Shown here: one piece after another, positions 14,614-20,841 of the stretch
Numbering within the stretch: the first letter of the stretch is position 1
Layout: every line of letters begins with the position of its first letter
DNA from: an uncultured Bacilli bacterium
GTDB taxonomy: Bacteria; Bacillota_I; Bacilli_A; RF39; UBA660
NCBI GenBank assembly: GCA_934098375.1
Contig: CAKOOC010000023.1
Coordinates: forward strand, 1 to 20,841
Length of the DNA: 20,841 bases
Direction: 5' to 3'
Program-made: the position numbers and the translations under genes
Notes under the pieces: generated by a model
What the model was told of the DNA's origin: nothing
Databases searched by the model: none
What the model saw: the letters and a program-made list of their open reading frames with translations, nothing else

Positions 14614-15700
14614 AAAAGGCAATGGACTAGTTACTAAAATTTTATTAGTTTGCTTTTCTTTTATTATATTAATGCTAATATCATTTGTGATTGCATCTAG
14701 TATATTTTTATCTCCTGTTGATAAGTCTTCAGAAGATACAGTTAAGTTTGTAGTTGAAACTGGTTCATCTAAGAATTTAATTGCAGATAATTTAGAAAAA
14801 GCGGGACTAATTCGTAATGCGTTATTTTTTAAGTTTTATATTAAGTTTAATATAAATAAAGAATTATATGCAGGAACGTATAATTTGTCTAAAAGCATGA
14901 GTGTTGATGAAATAATTAAAACGCTAAATAGTAATAAGTCAATCGAAAATGAAGGAGTAACTATAACTTTTATTGAAGGAAAAAGAGTTACGGATTATGC
15001 CAAGAAAATTAGTGAAATATTCGGTTATAGTGAAAAAGAAGTATTAGATACTATAAATAATGCAGATTTTATTAAGAAAATGATAGATAGTTATTGGTTT
15101 GTAACTGAGGATATTAAAAATGAAAAAATATATTATCCGCTAGAAGGATATTTATTTCCAGATACTTATAACTTAAAAAAGAATGCTACTATTGAAGAAA
15201 TATTTAATACGATGATTTATACAATGGGTCAAAAACTTAGTGTGTATAAAGATGATATTGAGATTTCAAAACTTAGTATTCATGAACTTTTAACTTTGGC
15301 ATCTATTGTAGAGTTAGAAGGTGCTAATAGTACAGATAGAAAAGGGGTAGCAGGAGTTTTTTATAATAGATTAGCATTAAAAGAACCACTTGGAAGCGAT
15401 GTTACTACTTATTATGGGGCTAAAAAGAATTTTGACAGAGATTTATCTCAAAGCAATTTAAAGGCTTGTAATGGTTATAATACAAGAGCGGAGTCTAGTT
15501 GTCCAATTATTGGCCTTCCAGTAGGACCAATTGCAAGTCCATCACTTGCTTCAATTGATGCCGTAATTGAGCCGGAACAAAATGATTATTATTATTTTGT
15601 AGCAGATAAAAATAAAAAAACATACTTTAGTAAAACTTATAGTGAACATGTAAAAACAGTTGCGAAATTAAAACAAGATGGTTTATGGTATGAGTATTAA
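14600..15700 (+). CDS. mltG: Endolytic murein transglycosylase MltG
   Basis: A 366-residue membrane protein of the YceG/MltG family, which cuts nascent peptidoglycan glycan strands and is thought to terminate their elongation. One membrane helix at about 11-36, then a LysM-like region (about 46-110) and the YceG catalytic domain. LASIVELEG (233-241) contains the catalytic glutamate E238, followed by AGVFYNRL, GSDVTTYYGA, GLPVGPIASPS (305-315) and YYFVADKNKKTYFSKT. The start at 14600 is preferred because AGGTGA ends 5 bases upstream; an in-frame GTG at 14591 and ATG at 14594 overlap that site. Its presence shows the organism makes peptidoglycan, unlike true Mycoplasma. Confidence 0.95.
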   Translation: MAKTKKGNGLVTKILLVCFSFIILMLISFVIASSIFLSPVDKSSEDTVKFVVETGSSKNLIADNLEKAGLIRNALFFKFYIKFNINKELYAGTYNLSKSMSVDEIIKTLNSNKSIENEGVTITFIEGKRVTDYAKKISEIFGYSEKEVLDTINNADFIKKMIDSYWFVTEDIKNEKIYYPLEGYLFPDTYNLKKNATIEEIFNTMIYTMGQKLSVYKDDIEISKLSIHELLTLASIVELEGANSTDRKGVAGVFYNRLALKEPLGSDVTTYYGAKKNFDRDLSQSNLKACNGYNTRAESSCPIIGLPVGPIASPSLASIDAVIEPEQNDYYYFVADKNKKTYFSKTYSEHVKTVAKLKQDGLWYEY

Positions 15701-15715
15701 GGAGATTATGACTTT

Positions 15716-16315
15716 ATGAAAGAAACAATAATTGCAATGGAAAGGTATGCTGAAGCAAATAATATACCTATAATAGAATTAGATTCTATTAAGTTTATTA
15801 TGAAATATATTAGACTTAATAATGTCCAAAAAGTTTTAGAAATAGGAACGGCAATTGGATATTCAGCAATACTTATGGCTAATGCCAGTGAAACTGTGGA
15901 GATAACAACAATTGAAAAAGATGAAAAAAGATATCGTGAAGCAGTTAAAAATGTTAATGCTTGTGGTTTAGATAAGAGAATCGAGATAGTATACAATGAT
16001 GCGATGGATGTAAATTTATCAGGAAGAACTTATGATTTAATCTTTATAGATGCTGCCAAGGGCGGATATATAAAATATTTTGAAAAGTTTTGCCATTATT
16101 TAAGTCCGGGAGGAGTAATTATCACGGATAATCTTAATTTTCATGGACTAGTTAAAAATAAAAATGCCATTAAGAGTAAAAATTTAAGAGGAATTGTTGA
16201 TAAAATAGAGAAATATATTGACTTTTTAAACAATAACGAGGATTATATAACTAAATTTTATGAAATTGGAGATGGCTTATCAGTAAGCTTTAAGAAAAAC
16301 AATGAAAAAAGATAA
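15716..16315 (+). CDS. trmR: TrmR-like tRNA U34 O-methyltransferase
   Basis: A 199-residue class I SAM-dependent O-methyltransferase. In B. subtilis TrmR (YrrM) methylates 5-hydroxyuridine at tRNA position 34 to 5-methoxyuridine. SAM motif I is VLEIGTAIGYS (40-50), the acidic loop is TIEKDE, the metal-binding aspartates are in FIDAAKGGY (D112) and ITDNL (D138). The assignment over other family-3 O-methyltransferases rests on its position between mltG and the two U32 genes, as in B. subtilis. AAGGAG lies 11 bases before the ATG. The last 14 bases overlap trhP1. Confidence 0.87.
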   Translation: MKETIIAMERYAEANNIPIIELDSIKFIMKYIRLNNVQKVLEIGTAIGYSAILMANASETVEITTIEKDEKRYREAVKNVNACGLDKRIEIVYNDAMDVNLSGRTYDLIFIDAAKGGYIKYFEKFCHYLSPGGVIITDNLNFHGLVKNKNAIKSKNLRGIVDKIEKYIDFLNNNEDYITKFYEIGDGLSVSFKKNNEKR

Positions 16316-17093
16316 AATTATAGTAAGAATAAACAATTTGCAAGAAATAAGTGATTATAAGAAAGTGGGAATATCTAACTTTCTTTTTGCTTTAGAAGAG
16401 TTTAGTGTTGGTTATCCGTCTTATTCTCTTTCTGAACTAAAGAAACTACCGGAAAATGTCTTTTTGCTAGTGAATCGTTCTTTTGATAAAGAAGCTTTAG
16501 ATGATTTTATAAAGATTAAAGATGAACTTAATTTTGTTAAAGGTATATTTTATGAAGATATTGCGGTTTATCAAGTACTTAAAAACTCTAATGTGTCATT
16601 ATTTTGGAATCAAATGCATGCAGCAGTAAGTTCTTTATCGGTTAATTTTTGGTTAGATAAGGTAAATAGTGTAGTTTTAGCAAATGAACTAACGAAAGAG
16701 GAAATTATTAATATTTTAGATAAAGCTAATAAAAGGGTAATATTACCGGTTTTTGGTTTAAATATGGCAATGTATTCTAGAAGACATTTACTTTCTAATT
16801 ACAATAAATTTAAAGAGTTTAAAAATTATCAAACGGCAATATTAAAAACAGGAGTTGATACAGAATTTTTAGCGGCAGAAAATAAATATGGAACGGTGTT
16901 TTTTTATCATAAATATTTTAACTTGATTAAGGAAATAAAGCTTTTTAATGATGATAAGATCCTTTTTTACTATGTTGATCCTAATGAAGTATCTTCTATA
17001 AATATGATAGATATTTTAAATGGTAAAGAAGTTAGTTATGATAACCGCTTTTATGAAAAGAAAACTATTTATAAGATAGGTGATGATAAATGA
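16302..17093 (+). CDS. trhP1: U32 family protein, TrhP1-like tRNA hydroxylation subunit, cysteine-free
   Basis: A 263-residue U32-type protein in the place of B. subtilis yrrN (trhP1). In Bacillus the TrhP1/TrhP2 pair takes part in hydroxylation of tRNA U34. Recognisable pieces are LFWNQMHAAVSSLSVNFW, VVLANELTKEEI and VFGLNMAMYSRRHLL, all typical of short U32 partners. The protein contains no cysteine at all, so it cannot carry the conserved cysteine cluster seen in trhP2; it may be a structural partner of that protein. It is shorter than Bacillus TrhP1 (about 309). It overlaps both neighbours (14 bases with trmR, ATGA with trhP2). The ribosome-binding site is weak, so it probably depends on coupled translation. 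Confidence 0.75.
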   Translation: MKKDKIIVRINNLQEISDYKKVGISNFLFALEEFSVGYPSYSLSELKKLPENVFLLVNRSFDKEALDDFIKIKDELNFVKGIFYEDIAVYQVLKNSNVSLFWNQMHAAVSSLSVNFWLDKVNSVVLANELTKEEIINILDKANKRVILPVFGLNMAMYSRRHLLSNYNKFKEFKNYQTAILKTGVDTEFLAAENKYGTVFFYHKYFNLIKEIKLFNDDKILFYYVDPNEVSSINMIDILNGKEVSYDNRFYEKKTIYKIGDDK

Positions 17094-18298
17094 TTGAGTT
17101 ACTTAGTCCGGCTGGTGATAAAGAAAAACTAACAATTGCTTTTCATTATGGAGCTGATGCTGTTTATTTTGGAGGCCAGAATTATAGTCTTAGAGCCAAT
17201 GCTAAGAATTTTTCTTTAGAGGAAATTAAAGAAGCCGTAAATTATGCTCATAATTTGAAGAAACGCGTTTATGTAACCGTAAATATTATTTTTCATGATG
17301 AGGATTTTGAAGGCTTAGAAAATTATTTAAAGTATTTAGATAAAATAGGTGTTGATGCTATTATTGTAAGTGATATTGCGGTCATGAATATATGGAAGAA
17401 ACTTAATTTAAAGATGGAATTGCATGTTTCAACGCAAGCTAGCACTTTAAATAGAGAAACCGCCTTATTTTATAAAGAAATGGGAGCAACTAGAGTAGTG
17501 CTTGCTAGAGAAGCTATGAAAGAAGATATTATTGATATTAAAAACTATACTTCTTTAGAAATAGAATGTTTTATTCATGGGGCTATGTGCACTTCTATAA
17601 GTGGCAAATGTATAATGAGTAATTACGCAACCAATAGAGATGCTAATAGAGGTGGATGCGCGCAGATATGCAGATGGAATTTTAGTTATTTACCAGAAGA
17701 GGAAAAAGATGTGTTAAGTGAAAACATGCAGATTTGTCCTAAAGATTTAAATATGATTTCTAATATTAAAGATATGAAAGATGCTGGAGTTATTTCTTTT
17801 AAGATTGAAGGCAGAATGCGCAGTATATATTACATAGCAACGGTAATTTTAGCATATAAGAGAATAATTAATCATATTAAGAATAATACTTTAACGGATG
17901 AATATACTAATTATTATCTAAAGATTTTAAATAGATGTGCAAATAGGGAAAGTACACCTCAGTTTTTTAATATTTTCCCGGAAGAAAATGAACAATATTA
18001 CACAGAAGGTGAAAATGAATTATCTAATCAAGATTTTTTAGGCCTAGTTTTAGATAACGAGGAAGGCGTTATTACATTAGAACAAAGAAATTATTTTAAA
18101 AAAGGTGATGTGGTACAATTTATAAGTCCTAATTATGAAACTTTTGATTATGAAATAAATACAATATATGATGATAAGGATAATATAATTGATACGGCAA
18201 ATCATGCGCAAATGATAGTAAAAATAAAAGCAGATTTACCAGTTTCAAAACTTGATATAATGCGTAAAAAAGTATTTGACAAAGTAGGCCATTTGTAG
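17090..18298 (+). CDS. trhP2: U32 family tRNA hydroxylation protein, TrhP2
   Basis: A 402-residue U32 protein equivalent to B. subtilis YrrO and E. coli TrhP (YegQ), which act in forming 5-hydroxyuridine at tRNA position 34. It opens with ELLSPAGDKEKL and GADAVYFGG. The family core is CFIHGAMCTSISGKC (160-174), RDANRGGCAQICRW (183-196), ICPKDL (215-220) and KIEGRMRS, with cysteines at 160, 167, 174, 190, 194 and 216. A C-terminal beta domain follows (about 320-402). Older annotation calls these collagenases or peptidases, which the tRNA work does not support. With trmR and trhP1 it makes a complete hydroxylate-then-methylate set. The greA promoter starts within its last codons. Confidence 0.88.
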   Translation: MIELLSPAGDKEKLTIAFHYGADAVYFGGQNYSLRANAKNFSLEEIKEAVNYAHNLKKRVYVTVNIIFHDEDFEGLENYLKYLDKIGVDAIIVSDIAVMNIWKKLNLKMELHVSTQASTLNRETALFYKEMGATRVVLAREAMKEDIIDIKNYTSLEIECFIHGAMCTSISGKCIMSNYATNRDANRGGCAQICRWNFSYLPEEEKDVLSENMQICPKDLNMISNIKDMKDAGVISFKIEGRMRSIYYIATVILAYKRIINHIKNNTLTDEYTNYYLKILNRCANRESTPQFFNIFPEENEQYYTEGENELSNQDFLGLVLDNEEGVITLEQRNYFKKGDVVQFISPNYETFDYEINTIYDDKDNIIDTANHAQMIVKIKADLPVSKLDIMRKKVFDKVGHL

Positions 18299-18304
18299 TA
18301 TTCT
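18276..18304 (+). promoter_or_regulatory. greA promoter inside the 3' end of trhP2
   Basis: A perfect -35 TTGACA (18276-18281), 17-bp spacer, and -10-like TATTCT (18299-18304). The -35 lies in the last codons of trhP2 and the spacer ends exactly at its stop codon, so greA can be transcribed independently of the operon. Confidence 0.65.
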
Positions 18305-18340
18305 TATGTAAGTTTAATTTTAGAAAGGGTTGGATGTTAA

Positions 18341-18808
18341 ATGCCAAAAAAAGAAATTTTATTAACAAGTGAAGGTTTTCTAGAATTAGAAACAGAATTA
18401 AATGAACTTAAAAATGTTAAAAGACCAGAGATAATTGAAGCTATCAAAGATGCAAGAGCTCAAGGCGATTTATCAGAAAATGCTGACTATGATGCTGCTA
18501 GAAATGCTCAAGCTGAAGTTGAAGCTAGAATAAAAGAAATAGAATATATGCTTAATAATGCTAAAATAATTGAAAAAGCTGGTAACCATGCAGTAGGGCT
18601 TGGTTCTACAGTAACAATTGAGTATGTAGATGATGATGAGGAAGAAGTTTATAATATAGTTGGTTCTATGGAAGCTGATCCTTTTGAAAATAAAATATCT
18701 AATGAGTCTCCAATTGGGAAGGCCATTATTGGTAAAAAAGAAGGAGATATAATTGATGTTGAATCTCCTACTGGTTCATACAAAATAAAAATCGTTAAAT
18801 TAGCTTAA
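18341..18808 (+). CDS. greA: Transcription elongation factor GreA
   Basis: A 155-residue GreA of normal length. GreA binds the RNA polymerase secondary channel and stimulates cleavage of backtracked RNA. The N-terminal coiled coil (about 12-76) carries the tip motif GDLSENADYDAA, with the acidic residues D43 and E46 at the active end. The C-terminal FKBP-like domain includes GLGSTVTIEY, SPIGKAIIGKKEGD and SPTGSYKIKIVKL. AGAAAGGG lies 11 bases before the ATG. It has its own promoter and a strong terminator overlapping its stop codon. Confidence 0.98.
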   Translation: MPKKEILLTSEGFLELETELNELKNVKRPEIIEAIKDARAQGDLSENADYDAARNAQAEVEARIKEIEYMLNNAKIIEKAGNHAVGLGSTVTIEYVDDDEEEVYNIVGSMEADPFENKISNESPIGKAIIGKKEGDIIDVESPTGSYKIKIVKLA

Positions 18809-18818
18809 CGATTTTTTT
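18787..18818. terminator. Bidirectional terminator between greA and the minus-strand gene
   Basis: A 12-bp stem AAAAATCGTTAA (18787-18798) / TTAACGATTTTT (18805-18816) with loop ATTAGC and a T-run to 18818. The left A-run supplies a U-tract for transcripts from the minus strand, so it can serve both converging genes. The greA stop codon is inside the right arm. Confidence 0.9.
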
Positions 18819-18829
18819 ATGAAAGAAAT

Positions 18830-19351
18830 TTAAAATTTAATCATTTCTTTGGCCTTGGATTTTTCGATGAAGGCTTTGGGAGTACCAAATTCTTTATGGG
18901 CAGCTCTTAATAAAAGATTAGCATCTATTAGTTCAGGTAAAAAATATTCGATGGATGACTTGCAAACATTTTTAGAACCGATGTTTTCTAGTTTTACTTC
19001 TGGTCTAGTAGAATTTAGAAGTATACTTAATGATTTATTAAAGTTAGTTACGCGAAGACCAGTAATACCAATTTGGTCATAAAATAATGTGGAAACAACG
19101 ATATTTTTATGCCCTAAAAATTCCAAAATTTCAATACTATTTTGATATTCAGATGGTAATTCGATAATAGCAGAATTTTTACCATTTTTAAGTCTAAGTT
19201 CTAATGAAGAACCTTCTTTTTGCTTTTTTATCATGTCTTGTAAACTAACAGAGTAACCTTTACTTTCTAAAAAGTTGGCAATTTCATGAGTTACATGATT
19301 CTCTTTTGGTAAATGTAAGTAATTTATGAGATAGTGTTCAATTAAAGTCAT
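18830..19351 (-). CDS. Hypothetical protein, 173 aa
   Basis: I do not recognise this protein. It is supported by an AAGAAGGA Shine-Dalgarno 5-6 bases before the ATG and a good sigma-A promoter upstream. It is soluble, without signal peptide or membrane helix. The N-terminal 40 residues read as two helices (EHYLINYLHL, then HEIANFLESKGYSVSLQDMI), the middle as alternating strands (SLELRLKNGKNSAIIELPSE, KNIVVSTLFYD), and the C-terminus as helical (LPELIDANLLLRAAHKEFG), ending in a Lys-rich tail. It is the only gene on the minus strand here, convergent with greA and divergent from tig, so its control is separate from the housekeeping cluster. No function is proposed. Confidence 0.75.
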   Translation of the reverse strand: MTLIEHYLINYLHLPKENHVTHEIANFLESKGYSVSLQDMIKKQKEGSSLELRLKNGKNSAIIELPSEYQNSIEILEFLGHKNIVVSTLFYDQIGITGLRVTNFNKSLSILLNSTRPEVKLENIGSKNVCKSSIEYFLPELIDANLLLRAAHKEFGTPKAFIEKSKAKEMIKF

Positions 19352-19375
19352 ATAATCCTTCTTTCATTAATCGTT

Positions 19376-19404
19376 ATAATAACATAATGAAATGTTTTAT
19401 TCAA
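19376..19404 (-). promoter_or_regulatory. Promoter of the minus-strand hypothetical gene
   Basis: Read on the minus strand: -35 TTGAAT (19404-19399), 17-bp spacer, -10 TATTAT (19381-19376), 24 bases before the ATG at 19351. Its start region is back to back with the tig promoter. Confidence 0.6.
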
Positions 19405-19427
19405 TAGAAAATAAAGGAGAGTTTTTC

Positions 19428-19456
19428 TTGCATAAAATAATGATATAAAGTATAAT
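19428..19456 (+). promoter_or_regulatory. tig promoter
   Basis: -35 TTGCAT (19428-19433), 17-bp spacer, perfect -10 TATAAT (19451-19456), followed by AAGGAGG six bases before the ATG at 19483. A standard strong housekeeping promoter, with no G-run. Confidence 0.8.
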
Positions 19457-19482
19457 ACTAACAGTGATTAAGGAGGAAAATA

Positions 19483-20724
19483 ATGAAGAATGTAAAAGAA
19501 ATTGAATTAACTATTGAAGGCGAAGAATGGTCAAAAGCAATAGATAAAGCTTTTAATAATAAGAAAAAAGATATTAAGGTAGATGGCTTTAGAAAAGGAA
19601 GCTGTCCTAAAGATATTTATATTAAGAAATTTGGTATTGAAACTTTATTTATGGATGCAGTTGATTTAGTTATTAATGATGCTTATCATAAAGTTTTAGA
19701 TGATAATAAATTAACTCCTGTTTGTGAACCAAAAGTTGATATTTCTCATATTTGTGAAAATGATGTTACTTTTAAATTTACAGTAGTTGAACATCCAGAA
19801 GTAAAATTAGGAAAATATCAAGGCTTAGGTATCAAAAAAGATGAAGCTACAGTTACTGATGAAGAAATTGAACATGAAATAGGCCATTTAAGAGAAAGAT
19901 TTGCTGATGTTGTAGAAACAACTGATGGTAAATTAGAAATGGGAGATACAGCAGTTATTAATTTTGAAGGATTTGTTGATGATAAAGCTCTTGAGGGCGG
20001 TAAAGGAGAAAATTATCCTTTAGAAATTGGATCAAATACTTTTATTCCAGGATTTGAAGATGGTTTAGTTGGAATGAGTATTGGTGAAGAAAAAACTTTA
20101 AATTTAAAATTCCCTGAAAATTATGTTGAAGATTTAAAGAATAAAGATGTTAAATTTAATGTTAAACTAATAAGCATAAAGAAACGTATTCTACCAGAAT
20201 TAAATGAGGATTTTTATAAAGATTTAGGCTATGAAGATGTTAAAACTGAAGAAGAATTTAGAAAAGAAGTAAGTGAACATTTAAAAAGCCATAAAGAAGC
20301 AGATGCTGAAAATAAGTATGTTGATGAATTAATTAAGAAAGCATCAGAAAATCTTGAAGTAGAAATTAATCAAGAAATTATTGATGCTGAAGTAGAAAGA
20401 TTATTAAATCAATATCGTCAAGAATTACAAATGCAAGGTCTTACTTTAGAACAATATTTAGAATTTACAAAATCTAATATGGAAAGTATGAAAAAAATGA
20501 TGGAACCTGAATGCATTAGTAGAATTAAAGGAAGATACTTATTAGAAGCAGTTGCTGATAAAGAAAAAATTGAAGTAACTGATGAAGAAGTAAACGAAGA
20601 AATTACAAAGATGACAGAAATGTATCAAATGAGTAAAGAAGAGTTACTTGAAGCAATCGGTGGCGAAGACGCTATTAAATATGACGTTAAAATGAGAAAA
20701 GCGATTGATGTTTTAAAAAAATAA
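19483..20724 (+). CDS. tig: Trigger factor, ribosome-bound chaperone
   Basis: A 413-residue trigger factor, slightly shorter than the usual 430. It binds the ribosome exit tunnel and shields nascent chains. The N-terminal ribosome-binding loop is GFRKGSCP (35-42), matching the GFRxGxxP signature. The FKBP-type peptidyl-prolyl isomerase domain spans about 154-233 (GDTAVINFEGFVDDKALEGG, then NTFIPGFEDGLVGMSIGE). The helical C-terminal arms follow (about 240-413), rich in Glu and Lys. Shine-Dalgarno AAGGAGG is optimal. In many Firmicutes tig is followed by clpX; here it is followed by a stem-loop and a variable promoter, so a surface-type gene probably comes next. Confidence 0.97.
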   Translation: MKNVKEIELTIEGEEWSKAIDKAFNNKKKDIKVDGFRKGSCPKDIYIKKFGIETLFMDAVDLVINDAYHKVLDDNKLTPVCEPKVDISHICENDVTFKFTVVEHPEVKLGKYQGLGIKKDEATVTDEEIEHEIGHLRERFADVVETTDGKLEMGDTAVINFEGFVDDKALEGGKGENYPLEIGSNTFIPGFEDGLVGMSIGEEKTLNLKFPENYVEDLKNKDVKFNVKLISIKKRILPELNEDFYKDLGYEDVKTEEEFRKEVSEHLKSHKEADAENKYVDELIKKASENLEVEINQEIIDAEVERLLNQYRQELQMQGLTLEQYLEFTKSNMESMKKMMEPECISRIKGRYLLEAVADKEKIEVTDEEVNEEITKMTEMYQMSKEELLEAIGGEDAIKYDVKMRKAIDVLKK

Positions 20725-20740
20725 CTTTATGAAATTTATT

Positions 20741-20785
20741 AAGTCTATGGTTGTAACTATATAAGGTTAATACCATAGACTTTTT
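20741..20785. terminator. Stem-loop AAGTCTATGGT...ACCATAGACTT
   Basis: An 11-bp perfect stem (20741-20751 / 20772-20782) with a T-run to 20785 and a short inner TAAC/GTTA pairing. It probably terminates tig. The left arm lacks the full A5 of the other two copies. Confidence 0.7.
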
Positions 20786-20802
20786 GTATGCACAATATTA
20801 AC

Positions 20803-20829
20803 TTGACATGGGGGGGTTATTTATATAAT
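20803..20829 (+). promoter_or_regulatory. Sigma-A promoter with G7 tract in the spacer
   Basis: -35 TTGACA (20803-20808), a spacer of 15 bp containing seven G (20810-20816), and -10 TATAAT (20824-20829). Apart from the G-count the spacer is the same as copy A. At 15 bp it is two short of optimum and should be weak or off in this state. Confidence 0.83.
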
Positions 20830-20841
20830 AAGATAGAAAAT

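Larger units (their letters stand above)
20741..20841 (+). repeat. Variable-promoter cassette, copy C (cut by window end)
   Basis: Third copy of the cassette, 14 kb from copies A and B. Half-sites are GTTAATA (20766-20772) and TATTAAC (20796-20802), again 23 bp apart. The leader starts AGATAGAAAAT, where A and B have TATATAGAAAAT. By analogy with the other copies, the next gene should start near 20857, outside the window. Confidence 0.82.

Noticed and set aside
1..20841. Mycoplasma genetic code (UGA = Trp)
   Set aside because: TGA ends ireB, trhP1 and the gene at 4121-6127 at sensible places, two of them in ATGA overlaps, and Trp is encoded by TGG in the conserved proteins.

Overview
The window is an AT-rich chromosomal segment of a low-GC Gram-positive bacterium. 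UGA works as a stop codon: ireB and trhP1 end in TGA at ATGA overlaps with the next gene, so this is not the Mycoplasma code. The gene order ireB-ruvX-yrzB-mltG-trmR-trhP1-trhP2-greA is the B. subtilis yrzL-yrrK-yrzB-yrrL-yrrM-yrrN-yrrO-(udk)-greA order without udk. Together with the modular surface proteins, this suggests an uncultured, probably host-associated member of the Bacilli/Mycoplasmatota side of the Firmicutes (RF39-like). That placement is an inference.

Region 1 (1-6127) holds three large paralogous secreted or surface proteins in tandem, the first cut by the window edge. Each has an N-terminal membrane/signal segment, a TasA/camelysin-like beta domain, one to three InlB-type (Flg_new) repeats (plus a Big_3-like Ig domain in the second protein), a long glycine-rich domain resembling the ALK/LTK glycine-rich domain, and a conserved four-cysteine C-terminal tail. 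Genes 2 and 3 are each preceded by a repeated cassette: a stem-loop, two inverted GTTAATA/TATTAAC half-sites, and a sigma-A promoter whose -35 to -10 spacer contains a run of 8 G. A third copy, with 7 G, lies at the extreme right end (20741-20841) and points at a gene outside the window. This looks like a dispersed family of phase-variable surface proteins switched by slipped-strand changes in promoter spacing, and it is the main discovery candidate.

Region 2 (6128-13612) holds an unusually short alanyl-tRNA synthetase, an unknown 163-aa protein, lepA-hemW, a membrane-anchored surface protein with cohesin-like and cadherin-like domains, and a small glycerophosphodiester phosphodiesterase gene. 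Region 3 (13613-18818) is the conserved housekeeping cluster: ireB, ruvX, yrzB, mltG, the tRNA U34 5-methoxyuridine genes trmR-trhP1-trhP2, and greA with its own promoter. Region 4 has an unknown gene on the minus strand, then tig (trigger factor) divergent from it, then the third variable promoter.

Intergenic regions are all under 150 bases. They are densely used: terminators overlap stop codons, one terminator stem carries the next gene's Shine-Dalgarno, and T-tracts run straight into extended -10 promoters. No gene-free stretch exceeds 300 bases. I saw no rRNA, tRNA, CRISPR array, insertion sequence or recombinase gene.
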